NCBI GenBank assembly: GCA_035651595.1
Contig: DASRFJ010000219.1
Location: 1 to 54,874 of the forward strand
DNA length: 54,874 nucleotides
Direction: 5' to 3'
From: JAFARZ01 sp035651595
GTDB taxonomy: Bacteria; Actinomycetota; Actinomycetes; Streptosporangiales; Streptosporangiaceae
The notes below the pieces were generated by a model that saw only the letters and a list, made by a program, of their open reading frames with translations, was not told the DNA's origin and made no database searches. Both the position numbers and the translations under genes were made by a program. Positions 34,206-42,775 of this stretch are shown piece by piece; within the stretch, counting starts at the first letter, position 1, and each line of letters opens with the position of its first letter.

Positions 34206-34874
34206 ATGGTATCCAGCAACGGCGCGGGGCGTGGCGAGCGGATGCGCGCGGCTTCGGCGGGCCAGCGGGTGACCGTCGCCACGATCGGCGGAGTCGTGGC
34301 CGGGGCGATCGTGTCGCTGGTCACCGTGCCGAGCGCCGCGATCCTGGCCGGGTGGGACGTCGCGGTCGTGATCTACCTGGCCTGGGTGTGGATCGCGGTG
34401 TGGCGGCTGGACCCGGGCAGCACCGCCCGGCTGGCGAAGCGCGAGGATCCCAGCAGCGCGGTGGCCGAACTGGTCGTGCTCGGCGCGGGCACCGCCATGC
34501 TGGCCGCGGTGGGCTTCGCCCTCGTCCGGGCGGGCCAGGCGACCGGCGGCATGAAGGCGTTCCTGGTCACGCTCGGCGTGCTCAGCGTGGTGCTGTCGTG
34601 GACGGTGGTGCACACGGTGTACGCGCTGCGCTACGCGAAGGCGTACTACTCCGAGCCGGCCGGCGGCATCGAGTTCAACGAGACCGAACCGCCGACCTAC
34701 ACGGACTTCGCCTACTTCGCTTTCACCATCGGGATGACGTTCCAGGTCTCGGACACCAACATCACCGCGAAGGCGGTCCGGCGGATAACCCTCCACCACG
34801 CGCTGCTGTCCTACTTGTTCGGCGCTGTGCTGCTCGGCCTCGTGATCAACGTGGTGGCCACCCTGCTGAAGTGA
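34206..34874 (+). CDS. DUF1345 membrane protein
   Basis: 222 aa with about five to six hydrophobic helices (roughly residues 22-45, 48-66, 92-115, 118-140, 170-188, 200-222). The family signature is AKAYYSEPAGGIEFNETEPPTYTDFAYFAFTIGMTFQVSDTNI, followed by RRITLHHALLSYLFGAVLLGLVINVV. Function of the family is unknown. It is a single gene between the injection locus and the convergent ABC operon; its 3' end is 43 bases from livF. Confidence 0.9.
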   Translation: MVSSNGAGRGERMRAASAGQRVTVATIGGVVAGAIVSLVTVPSAAILAGWDVAVVIYLAWVWIAVWRLDPGSTARLAKREDPSSAVAELVVLGAGTAMLAAVGFALVRAGQATGGMKAFLVTLGVLSVVLSWTVVHTVYALRYAKAYYSEPAGGIEFNETEPPTYTDFAYFAFTIGMTFQVSDTNITAKAVRRITLHHALLSYLFGAVLLGLVINVVATLLK

Positions 34875-34917
34875 GTGGCGGCGGCGCGAAGCACCACAGC
34901 TCGTTCCGCAAGAAAGA

Positions 34918-35628
34918 TCAACCGCCCAGGTAGGCGCGCCGGAGATCTTCGTGAGCGAGCAGCTCCGCGGCGGGTCCGTCAAGGACGATCTCGCCGGTGG
35001 ACAGCACGTAGCCGCGGTCGGCGATGGACAGGGCCATCGTCGCGTTCTGCTCCACCATGAGGATGGCCACGCCGGTGGCATGGATTTCCTTGATGATTTC
35101 GAAGTTCTGCTGGACCAGCGCGGGCGACAGGCCCATCGAGGGCTCGTCCATCAGCAGCAGGCGCGGGCGGGACATCAGCGCCCTGGCCATCGCGACCATC
35201 TGCTGCTCACCGCCCGACAACGTGCCGGCGAGCTGCGAGCGACGCTCCAGCAGGCGAGGGAACAGCGCGTGCACCCGGTCAAAGTCGGCATCCAGTGATT
35301 GCCCGCGGCGCAGCACCGCGCCGAGTTCCAGATTCTCCCGCACGGTCAGCGAGCCGAACAGCCGCCGGTTCTCCGGCACGATCGCCATCCCGCGCGCGAT
35401 CCGGCGCGGGACCTCCCAGGAAGTGACGTCCGTTTCGTCGATCAGGACCCGGCCGGACTTGGGGCGGACTATGCCGAGCGTGGTCTTCAGCGTCGTCGAC
35501 TTGCCGGACGCGTTCCCGCCGAGCAGGCACACCAGCTCGCCGGCGTCGACGTGCAGCGAGATCCCCTCGAGGATCCGCATCGGGCCGTAGTACGTGGTGA
35601 CGGAGTCCAGCGACAGCAGCGGGCTCAT
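34918..35628 (-). CDS. livF: Branched-chain amino-acid type ABC transporter ATPase LivF
   Basis: 236 aa. It has Walker A GGNASGKST, signature LSGGEQQM, Walker B LLLMDEPSMGL and the D/H-loops (MVEQNATMAL). It is last in the SBP-H-M-G-F operon and overlaps livG by four bases. With LivG it powers uptake of branched-chain amino acids, or of other small ligands such as urea or amides in related systems. Confidence 0.92.
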   Translation of the reverse strand: MSPLLSLDSVTTYYGPMRILEGISLHVDAGELVCLLGGNASGKSTTLKTTLGIVRPKSGRVLIDETDVTSWEVPRRIARGMAIVPENRRLFGSLTVRENLELGAVLRRGQSLDADFDRVHALFPRLLERRSQLAGTLSGGEQQMVAMARALMSRPRLLLMDEPSMGLSPALVQQNFEIIKEIHATGVAILMVEQNATMALSIADRGYVLSTGEIVLDGPAAELLAHEDLRRAYLGG

Positions 35629-36410
35629 AGCGCTCCCGGGTCCTTGCCCAGGTAGGCCTCGATCACCGCGGGATGCCCGGCCACCGTGTCGAAGCCGCCC
35701 TCGGCGATCTTCACCCCGTGATCCAGCGCGACCACGCGGTCCGAGCAGCCGGCCACCACGTGCATGTCATGCTCGATGACCAGGATCGCCACCGACCGTT
35801 CGGTCCTGATGCGGCCGATCAGCTCGGTGATCTCATGCGTCTCGGCCGGATTCATCCCGGCCGCGGGCTCGTCCAGCAGGAGCAGCGAGGGCCGGGTCGC
35901 GAGCGCGCGGGCGATTTCCAGCCGCCGCCGGTTCGCGTACGACAGCGAGTAGGCGGGCTGGTCCCACCGGTAGCCGGCCAGCCGCTGGCCGAAGAACCCG
36001 AGCACTTCCGCCGCCAGCTCACGGGCCTCGCGCTCCTCACGCCGCGCCCGCGGCAGCCGCAGAATCGATTCCCACGGTGCGGCGCGCGTCGCTCCGTAGG
36101 TGGCGGCCAGCACGTTCTCCAGGACCGTCATGTTGTGGAACAGGCGAAGGGACTGGAACGTCCGGCCGATACCGCGGTTCGCTATGACGTGGGGCGTGAG
36201 CCCGGCGACGGACTTGTCCTTGAACAGGACATCACCGCCGGAGGGGGCGTAGACGCCGGTGATCACGTTGAAGACCGTGCTCTTGCCCGCGCCGTTCGGG
36301 CCGATCAGCGCGACGATCTCGCGTTCGCCGACGGTCAGGTCCAGCTCGCATATCGCCTGGAGACCGCCGAAGGCAAGCGACAGCCGGTCCAGCCGTAGGC
36401 TCACTGTCAC
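35625..36410 (-). CDS. livG: Branched-chain amino-acid type ABC transporter ATPase LivG
   Basis: 261 aa. It has Walker A GPNGAGKST, the LivG-specific long insert after NRGIGRTFQSLRLFHNMTVLENVL, a signature LSYANRRRLEIARAL (LSYxxxR form usual for LivG) and Walker B LLLLDEPAAGMNPAET. Its start overlaps the stop of livM. It acts as a heterodimer with LivF at the inner membrane. Confidence 0.92.
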   Translation of the reverse strand: MTVSLRLDRLSLAFGGLQAICELDLTVGEREIVALIGPNGAGKSTVFNVITGVYAPSGGDVLFKDKSVAGLTPHVIANRGIGRTFQSLRLFHNMTVLENVLAATYGATRAAPWESILRLPRARREEREARELAAEVLGFFGQRLAGYRWDQPAYSLSYANRRRLEIARALATRPSLLLLDEPAAGMNPAETHEITELIGRIRTERSVAILVIEHDMHVVAGCSDRVVALDHGVKIAEGGFDTVAGHPAVIEAYLGKDPGAL

Positions 36411-37816
36411 GTCGGGGCCTCCTCCACGCGGCGGGAACCGAGCAGGCCTTGCGGACGGGCGATCATCATCACGATGAGGATCGCGCCGATCATCAGCTGC
36501 CGGGTGATGGACGGCTCAGTGACCAGCCGGTTTTCCCAGACGAAGGCGGCCAGCACGAGGATGGGCGGGAGCATCACGGTGCGCCACTTGGGCTCGACCT
36601 GGACCAGTCCGATCAGCGCGACGACGAGCAGGACGAACCCCCAGTTGCCCGCGACCACCGGATTGCTGGGGAAGCCCGCCGCGTGCCCGCAGGCCCAGGC
36701 GGCCGCGCCCAGCGCCGCGGTGGCAACACCGACAAACAGCAGCCGCCGCCACGGGCGCAGCCTCGCGAGCAGCGTAACCACGATCACGCCGTAGAACACA
36801 TAGCGCGCCTCGACCGGGCTGCGCAGCAGGCCGTCGTAGGTGATCTCGACGACGAGCATGCCGACGAGCGCGCCGGCCAGGCTGCCCGTGCCGCCCAGGA
36901 TCAGCCCGGCGTACACCAGGATGAGCACCGGGGTGTCGAAGTTGGTGGGGAACACGCTGATCTGCTGCGCCGCGAAGATCTCCCCGGCCAGCGCGGCGAT
37001 GGCCGCGCCCGCCGCGAACGCGTACAGGCGCAGCCGGTGCACCGGGATCGTCATCGCCTCCGCCGCCAGCGGGTCCTCCCGGACCGCCCGCCAGGCCCGG
37101 CCGGTGCGCGAGTGCTCGAGCAGGCGCAGCACGCTCATCACCAGCACGACGACGATGATCAGCAGATAGTAGTAACTGGTGTTGCTGGTGAGCTGAACGC
37201 CGAAGCCCTTCAGCGTGTCCAGCGCCGGGATCCCGTTCGCCCCGCCGAAGATGTCTGGCCGCACGTTGTTCGTGAACTCGACGAACGCCTCGCCGAAGAA
37301 CAGCGTGATGATCGCCAGGTAGTCGCCGACCAGCCGCCCGGACGGCAGGCCGACCACGACACCCAGCAGCGCGGCGGCCACCATGACGCCCGGGGCGCTC
37401 AGGTATGCCGGGATGTGGATGCCGACCTGGGCCGAGGAGACCAGCGCGAACCCGTACGCGCCGACGCCGAAGAACGCGACGTAGCCCAGGTCGAGCGCCC
37501 CGGCCCAGCCCACCACCACGTTCAGTCCGATCGCGAGCAGCGCGAAGACCAGCGAATCGATTCCCACTTGGAGCTGGAAGCCGCCCATTCCGGCGACCGG
37601 GAGGAGCGCGCCCACCGCGGCGACGATCGCCAGCCGCGGCCACCAGCCGACGCGCTTGCCGAGCTGCTGGACCATGGTGTCCAGCTGCCGGCGCTGCCCC
37701 TGCCGGGCGACCCACTCGTCGGCGCCAATCCGCGGCCCGCCGGTCTGCGGGCCGCCGTCCTGCGGACCGCCGCTGCTGAGGATGTCTTCCGTGTCTTCCG
37801 GCGATCCCACGGTCAC
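36407..37816 (-). CDS. livM: Branched-chain amino-acid type ABC permease LivM
   Basis: 469 aa from GTG 37816, overlapping the livH stop as GTGA; GTG 37810 is an alternative. A roughly 60-residue hydrophilic N-terminal extension has a repeated GGPQ(D/T)GGP phrase. About nine or ten membrane helices follow, with the family motifs GLNVVVGWAGALDLGYVAFFGVGAYGFAL and DPLAAEAMTIPVHRLRLYAFAAGAAIAALAGEIFA. The final part carries extra helices before a cytoplasmic tail. It forms the channel with LivH. Confidence 0.9.
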   Translation of the reverse strand: MTVGSPEDTEDILSSGGPQDGGPQTGGPRIGADEWVARQGQRRQLDTMVQQLGKRVGWWPRLAIVAAVGALLPVAGMGGFQLQVGIDSLVFALLAIGLNVVVGWAGALDLGYVAFFGVGAYGFALVSSAQVGIHIPAYLSAPGVMVAAALLGVVVGLPSGRLVGDYLAIITLFFGEAFVEFTNNVRPDIFGGANGIPALDTLKGFGVQLTSNTSYYYLLIIVVVLVMSVLRLLEHSRTGRAWRAVREDPLAAEAMTIPVHRLRLYAFAAGAAIAALAGEIFAAQQISVFPTNFDTPVLILVYAGLILGGTGSLAGALVGMLVVEITYDGLLRSPVEARYVFYGVIVVTLLARLRPWRRLLFVGVATAALGAAAWACGHAAGFPSNPVVAGNWGFVLLVVALIGLVQVEPKWRTVMLPPILVLAAFVWENRLVTEPSITRQLMIGAILIVMMIARPQGLLGSRRVEEAPT

Positions 37817-38730
37817 ACCTTCTGGAGCTGCACGCGGCCGAGCAGTCCCCGCGGGCGGGCCAGCATGACGAGGATCAGCAGGGTGTAGACCAGCAGGTTG
37901 GTGTAGGTCGAGTTCCAGTACCCGGTGATGAACGCCTCGGCGATGCCGATCAGCAGGCCGCCGAGCATCGCCCCGGTGATCGAACCGATTCCGCCGACCA
38001 CGGCCGCGGTGAAGGCCTTCAGCCCGGCCACGAACCCGATCGTGTTCGTGACCGTGTTGAACATCAGACCCGCCATGACCCCGGCCACGCCGGCCAGCGC
38101 CGAGCCGATGAAGAACGTCATCGCGATCGTCTGGTTCACGTTGATGCCCATCATCTCGGCGGCCTCCCGGTCCGCCGCTACGGCGCGCATCTTCTTGCCG
38201 AGCATGGTCGTGCTGACCAGGATCCGCAGCCCCGCCATCAGCAGGACGCTGAGGACGACGACCATGATCTGCACCGAGTCGATGGTGACCGAGCCGATCT
38301 GGATACCGCTGGACAGCTTGATGAATTGCGGCGTGTTGTACTCGCGGAACTGCGAGCCGAACAGCAGCAGCGCCGCGTTCTCCAGGAAGAAGGAAATGCC
38401 GATGGCGGTGATCAGCGGCGCGATCCGCGGCGCGTCCCGCAGCGGGCGGTACGCGAACCGCTCGATCACCACCCCGAGAAAGCCGACGAGTCCAGCGGCC
38501 AGCGCGAACATGATGACCAGCAGCAGCACGACGGGGATTTTGAGCCCCGCCGCGCCGCCGAACCACTGGATAACGAAGAAACCGATGTAGGCGCCCACCA
38601 TGTACAGGTCGCCGTGCGCGAAGTTGAGCAGCTTCAGCACGCCGTACACCATGGAGAAGCCGAGCGCGACCAGCGCGTACAGAGCTCCGGTGGTGACGCC
38701 CGTCACCAGCTCCTGGAGGAACAGTCTCAT
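37813..38730 (-). CDS. livH: Branched-chain amino-acid type ABC permease LivH
   Basis: 305 aa with about eight membrane helices. Signatures are TGALYALVALGFSMVYGVLKLLNFAHGDLYMVGAYIGF and the coupling-loop segment MRAVAADREAAEMMGINVNQTIAMTFFIGSALAGVAGVM. The start lies ten bases after the binding-protein stop. It is the channel partner of LivM. Confidence 0.92.
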   Translation of the reverse strand: MRLFLQELVTGVTTGALYALVALGFSMVYGVLKLLNFAHGDLYMVGAYIGFFVIQWFGGAAGLKIPVVLLLVIMFALAAGLVGFLGVVIERFAYRPLRDAPRIAPLITAIGISFFLENAALLLFGSQFREYNTPQFIKLSSGIQIGSVTIDSVQIMVVVLSVLLMAGLRILVSTTMLGKKMRAVAADREAAEMMGINVNQTIAMTFFIGSALAGVAGVMAGLMFNTVTNTIGFVAGLKAFTAAVVGGIGSITGAMLGGLLIGIAEAFITGYWNSTYTNLLVYTLLILVMLARPRGLLGRVQLQKV

Positions 38731-38740
38731 CGTGCCCGGG

Positions 38741-39901
38741 TCATGGCATCAGCTGGTACTTGCCCGCGGAATCGATTTTGAACAGGAAGAACTTGGCGTT
38801 CACCATATCGCCGTTCGAGTCAAACGAGATCGGCTGGCCCAGAATCGATGAGGATTCCTTGGTCGCCTTGACGGCCGCGAGCACGTTGCTCCGGCTCGGT
38901 GTCTGCCCGGCCTTGCACACCGACGCGATGGCCTCGTCGATCACGTGCGTGGCCGCGAACGTCGGCGGACCGAAGTTGCTGAAGTTGCCCCACTTCGCGG
39001 TGGCCTGCTGCACGATCGAGGCATCCGCGGCGATTCCGGTGATGTCCGGGCCGAACGACGACACGTAAGAGCCGCCGATCGTGAAGGACTTCGGGTCGTA
39101 CAGGCCGTCGGTGCCGAAGATGACCGCGTTCTTGTGCTGCTGTGCCAGGTCCCGGCCGAACTGCTGCGCGTTCGCCGCGAGCTGCCAGGGCAGCACGACC
39201 ACGCCCGTGTTCGCGGTGACTTTGGCGACCAGGGCGGAGAAGTCGGTGACCTTCTGCGACACGGACTCGTGATCGACCTTGATGCCGGCCTGCTGGAACA
39301 CCGGGATCATGGAGCTGACCAGCCCCGTCGAGTAGACCTCCTGGTCGTCGACGATCATGATCGCCTTCGGCTTGAGGTTCTGCACGATGTAGGTCGCGTC
39401 CTGCGGGCCCTGCACGCTGTCCTTGGACACGACCCGGAAGAACGTCGGATTCGCGCCGGTGGTCAGCGCGGGGTTGGTCGCGGAGCCGGAGATGAACGGC
39501 ATGCCCGCCCGGCCCATCAGCGGGCCGACCGCCTGGACCTCCTGGCTGCCCGCCGGGCCCACCACGGCGACGATCGCGTTGTTGCTGGTGAACTGCTGGC
39601 TGACGGTGGTGGCCTGCTGCGGATTGAGCTGGGTGTCGCCCTGGACGAGGGTGATGTTCGTGTGATTGGCCGCGTTGTCGAGCTGCACCGCGAGCTGGGC
39701 GAAGTGCAGCTGGTCGCCGCCGACGGGGGCGGCGGAACCGGTGATCGGGGCCTCGATGCCGATCGAGGTCTTGCACGATGTGGCGGCGGCCGAGGAGGAC
39801 GTGCCCGTCCCCGCCGACGTCGATGAACTGCTGCTGCTGCTGCAACCCGCGGCGGCGAGCGCTCCGAGCGCGGCCGCCGCGAAGATCACTCGTCTGTTCA
39901 T
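38741..39901 (-). CDS. ABC transporter substrate-binding lipoprotein (LivK-type)
   Basis: 386 aa. A lipoprotein signal (MNRRVIFAAAALGALAAAGC) puts the lipidated Cys at residue 20, followed by a long Ser-rich linker. The mature part is a Peripla_BP_6 type I fold (IGIEAPITGSAAPVGGDQLHFAQLAVQLDNAANHTNITLVQGDTQLNPQQATTVSQQF, AVVGPAGSQEVQAVGPLMGRAGMPFISGSATNP). It is first in the five-gene operon and defines its ligand, which cannot be read from sequence. The 122 bases upstream should hold the promoter; an inverted TGACGTTAGTCA lies near 39970. Confidence 0.92.
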   Translation of the reverse strand: MNRRVIFAAAALGALAAAGCSSSSSSSTSAGTGTSSSAAATSCKTSIGIEAPITGSAAPVGGDQLHFAQLAVQLDNAANHTNITLVQGDTQLNPQQATTVSQQFTSNNAIVAVVGPAGSQEVQAVGPLMGRAGMPFISGSATNPALTTGANPTFFRVVSKDSVQGPQDATYIVQNLKPKAIMIVDDQEVYSTGLVSSMIPVFQQAGIKVDHESVSQKVTDFSALVAKVTANTGVVVLPWQLAANAQQFGRDLAQQHKNAVIFGTDGLYDPKSFTIGGSYVSSFGPDITGIAADASIVQQATAKWGNFSNFGPPTFAATHVIDEAIASVCKAGQTPSRSNVLAAVKATKESSSILGQPISFDSNGDMVNAKFFLFKIDSAGKYQLMP

Positions 39902-40023
39902 TGGCCCTTGGTATCACCGCTGCTCGGGACGGGACAAGCTCGGAACGCAAAGGTTTCGGTTACATTTGTGACGTTAGTCATAGAAGCGCGATAGCAGCGC
40001 GTGAGCCTGTGCTGTGACTCCTG

Positions 40024-41007
40024 TTAGCTTTGTGGGCTGAGAATACCAGCGAGCGTGTCTAGGTTGATGTTGCCGCCGGAGACGACGCACACGACCTTGC
40101 CCGTTCCGGCGGCGCCACTGAGCGCCGCCGCGAGGGCCAGCGCCCCGGCACCCTCCGCGATCACCCGCACCCGCTCCGCTAGCAACCGGACGGCGGCGGC
40201 CACGTCGTCCACCGGGACCGCTATCGCGTCGTCGGCCAGCTTCGACACCAATGGCCACATCGAATCCAGCACCCGCCGGCTACCGGACCCGTCGACCCAT
40301 GACGGCTGGTACTCGACGTCCACCGGCTGGCCGGCCGCCCGCGCCGCGGCGAACGCCGCCGCCGTCGCGGGTTCGGCGGTCACGATGCGGGTTCCCGGTG
40401 CCAGCGCTTTCACCGCCGACGCGATCCCGGTCGTGAGCCCGCCGCCGCCGTAGGGAACGACGACCGTGTCCGCGTCCGGCAGGTCCTGGAGGATCTCCAG
40501 CCCGATCGTCGCGTTGCCCGCTATCACCAGCGGATCCTGGACCGGGTGGATGAACAGCCCGGCCACGCCGTCCACCCGGCTGGTCACGATCGCCCGCCAC
40601 CAGTCGTCGTACGGGATCTTGATCACCTTCCCGCCGAGCCGGGTGATCGCGTCGATCTTGGCCTGCGGCGCGTGCTCCGGCACCGCGATCGTGGCCGGCA
40701 AACCGAACGATCGTGCCGCCCAGGCGACGCCCTGCGCCATGTTCCCCGCGCTCGCCGTCACCAGGCCGGCCGCCCGAGCCTCCGGTGACGCGCTGAGGAT
40801 CGCGTTCAACGCGCCGCGCAGCTTGAACGAGTTGATCGGCTGCAGATTCTCCAGCTTCAGCCAGATTTCGGCGGGCGCGTCCGGCTCATGCAGGCGGATC
40901 AGCGGCGTTCGTATGACCCCCATACCTGGGGGATGCCCTCCCCCAGACCCCCTGGCAACACCAGTGATGCGGTCCCGCGCCGCCTCGATCTCGTGCAGCG
41001 GTATCAC
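40024..41007 (-). CDS. PLP-dependent serine/threonine dehydratase-like enzyme
   Basis: 327 aa from GTG 41007, overlapping the aldo/keto reductase stop (GTGA). Fold-type II motifs: KLENLQPINSFKLRGALNAI with the PLP lysine, TASAGNMAQGVAWAA, VVPYGGGGLTTGIA (phosphate loop) and the closing VVCVVSGGNINLDTLAGIL. Threonine/serine dehydratases and racemases share these, so the substrate is uncertain. Between ITGVA and VIRTPLIRLH there is an in-frame extra segment (RGSGGGHPPGMG) encoded by a palindromic insert at about 40914-40956 not seen in normal family members. Confidence 0.85.
   Translation of the reverse strand: MIPLHEIEAARDRITGVARGSGGGHPPGMGVIRTPLIRLHEPDAPAEIWLKLENLQPINSFKLRGALNAILSASPEARAAGLVTASAGNMAQGVAWAARSFGLPATIAVPEHAPQAKIDAITRLGGKVIKIPYDDWWRAIVTSRVDGVAGLFIHPVQDPLVIAGNATIGLEILQDLPDADTVVVPYGGGGLTTGIASAVKALAPGTRIVTAEPATAAAFAAARAAGQPVDVEYQPSWVDGSGSRRVLDSMWPLVSKLADDAIAVPVDDVAAAVRLLAERVRVIAEGAGALALAAALSGAAGTGKVVCVVSGGNINLDTLAGILSPQS
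40914..40956. repeat. Palindromic insert inside the dehydratase gene
   Basis: CTGGGGG and CCCCCAG face each other at 40926-40946 around a seven-base loop, flanked by further C/G runs. GGGTCTGGGGG-type palindromes are frequent between genes in actinomycetes. Here one lies in frame within coding sequence and adds about 12 residues. Confidence 0.5.
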
Positions 41008-41951
41008 GCCACGGCCTCCTCGATCGCGGCCAGGTCTTCCTGGCTGAGCGGATGCGCGAGCGCCGCACGTACCGGCGCGAGGTGCTCGGGCCGACCCGGT
41101 CCGAGCACGATCGTGCTGATCCGGTCGTCGGCCAGCAGCCAGGCCAGCGCGAGTCCGGCCAGTGTCCGTTTCCCGGCGATCTGTTCGAGCTCTTCCAGTA
41201 TTCCGAACGTACGGTCGTTCCTGTATCCGGCGTATGGCTCGGGCCGCTGGGTCATCCGTGACCCGGCCGGGAACGGCTCCCCCCGCCGGTATTTCCCGGT
41301 CAGCCAACCGCCGCCGAGCGGGCTGAACGCCTGGAATCCGATTTTCTGTGCCGCGCACAGCGGCAGGACCGTGTCCCGGTCCGACCGTTCCAGCAGCGAG
41401 TAGTTGTTCTGCACGGCGCGTATGCTCGCGGCGCCCGCCGCCTCGACTGCCTTGGCGAGCTGGCCCGCGTCGAAGTTGCTCACCCCGTACGCGGCGATCA
41501 GGCCCTGGCCCCGCGCGGCCGCGAAGGCGGCGAGCGTATCGGCGAGCGGGACATCCGGGTCGTAAGCATGGGTGAGGTAAAGGTCGATCCGGTCCACGCC
41601 GAGACGGTCCAGGCTGGCGTCGAGCTGGCGCCGGATCCGTTCGGGCGCGAGCCCGTGGTCCGCGCCGGTGTCCATCGGGTTGAACGTCTTGGTGGTGATG
41701 GCCGGACGCACCCCGCGGGCCGCGATCCACCGGCCGATCGTCTGCTCGCTGCGGCCGCCGCCATAGGCATCGGCCGTGTCGAACGCCCGGATGCCCAACT
41801 CCCACGCCGCGTCCATCACCGCGAACGCCTCGTCCTGGCTGAGCCCCTGCCCGAACAGCTCCGGCGCGGAGCCCACGCCACCGAAATTGCCGCACCCCAG
41901 GGCGAACCTATCCACCGGTGTAGTCAACCAGGAGGCCCTCACCAGCGGCAA
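41004..41951 (-). CDS. Aldo/keto reductase
   Basis: Up to 315 aa; the start may be TTG 41951, GTG 41942 or GTG 41915, as none has a clear binding site. (beta/alpha)8 motifs: FALGCGNFGGVGS, DTADAYGGGRSE with catalytic Asp and Tyr, ITTKTF with Lys, IDLYLTHAYDP with His, GVSNFDAGQL and a C-terminal NADP site (STIVLGPGRPEHL). It should reduce carbonyls with NADPH. It is cotranscribed with the dehydratase-like gene. Confidence 0.88.
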   Translation of the reverse strand: MPLVRASWLTTPVDRFALGCGNFGGVGSAPELFGQGLSQDEAFAVMDAAWELGIRAFDTADAYGGGRSEQTIGRWIAARGVRPAITTKTFNPMDTGADHGLAPERIRRQLDASLDRLGVDRIDLYLTHAYDPDVPLADTLAAFAAARGQGLIAAYGVSNFDAGQLAKAVEAAGAASIRAVQNNYSLLERSDRDTVLPLCAAQKIGFQAFSPLGGGWLTGKYRRGEPFPAGSRMTQRPEPYAGYRNDRTFGILEELEQIAGKRTLAGLALAWLLADDRISTIVLGPGRPEHLAPVRAALAHPLSQEDLAAIEEAVA

Positions 41952-41980
41952 GGCTGGGGCGCCGACAGGTGCGCCAGACT

Positions 41981-42026
41981 ATTGCGGACACTTACCCCCC
42001 CGATTTGGGAGGGTAAGTGTCCGCAA
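41981..42026. repeat. R1-D palindromic repeat
   Basis: The left arm is at 41981-42001 and the right arm at 42006-42026, with loop GATTT. There is one C:A mismatch (GGGAGGG on the right). The flanks GCGCCAGACT before and AATTTCG after resemble the other copies. It lies between the aldo/keto reductase start and the 3' end of the lectin-like gene, both minus strand. Confidence 0.85.
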
Positions 42027-42096
42027 TAATTTCGAACTCTTATGTCGAAGGGATGCCATCGTCGAACTCGCCGGAGAACGCCTGCGTCTGGCGTGC

Positions 42097-42681
42097 CTAC
42101 TGGTCGGCCTGCCTGCCGAGCACATGGCTATCGACGCAGCCGGTAGGAGGACACGTGCAGACGCCGTTGAGCTGACAGCAGCCGTCGGGGGCGACGCACG
42201 GAGGGCCGTTGTCCGTAACGGTTACCGAGTAGGAGCCTGAGTTGTCTGAGTAGGAGCTGTCGTTGTAAGCGAGTGTCAGCGTGCCATCCACGGTGGCTTT
42301 GATGTTGCGGAAAGTCCCGACCGCGAACCATGCACCCGTGCCGATCCGGGCGATCAGCAGGCCGATCGCCTGACCGGAGAGGGTGGCATTCGGGTCATCT
42401 TTCGGCCCGCAGTTCGTGCTGCCGAGAAAGCGGCTGCCGTCGGGGTGAGTCGTCGGGGCGCCGACGCACGGCGCCGCGCCCTCAAAACCGTATCCGGCGC
42501 TGCCGCTCGCGGAGATCGTGATCCGGTCTGCCGCGCTGACGGTCAGGGCCGACACGCCCGCGGCGGCACTGGCGGGGACGCTGACGGTCGCGGTGCCAGC
42601 GTCGGCGCGTGCCGCCGGTGTCACCATCAAGCCCAGCGTGAGCACGACGGCTCCGATCCCGATGACCCTGCCCAGTATCAT
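42097..42681 (-). CDS. Secreted LecA (PA-IL)-like protein with Cys-rich tail
   Basis: 194 aa from ATG 42681 with a strong GGAGGGA site. A Sec signal occupies residues 1-27 (ending PAARADA). The domain resembles PA-IL/LecA galactophilic lectins: ADRITISASGSAGYGFEGAAPCVGAPTTHPDGSRFLG, IGLLIARIGTGAWFAVGTF and the calcium-loop-like LAYNDSSYSDNSGSYSVTV. A tail with six Cys (CVAPDGCCQLNGVCTCPPTGC) follows, which is not part of LecA. It probably binds sugar outside the cell. It is monocistronic and flanked by R1-D. Confidence 0.75.
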   Translation of the reverse strand: MILGRVIGIGAVVLTLGLMVTPAARADAGTATVSVPASAAAGVSALTVSAADRITISASGSAGYGFEGAAPCVGAPTTHPDGSRFLGSTNCGPKDDPNATLSGQAIGLLIARIGTGAWFAVGTFRNIKATVDGTLTLAYNDSSYSDNSGSYSVTVTDNGPPCVAPDGCCQLNGVCTCPPTGCVDSHVLGRQADQ

Positions 42682-42775
42682 GCGTGGTCCCTCCTATGAC
42701 TGGGTCCAGAAACAGAATTCAGTGTCCGGGAGGGCCTTATCGTCTTGTTAACGTGCGACTAACGCCGGGCTCGAG

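Noticed and set aside
40024..41895. A single 623-aa fusion of aldo/keto reductase and dehydratase
   Set aside because: The dehydratase frame extends upstream only as an out-of-frame shadow of the reductase. The reductase is in another frame and the two overlap by a GTGA junction.
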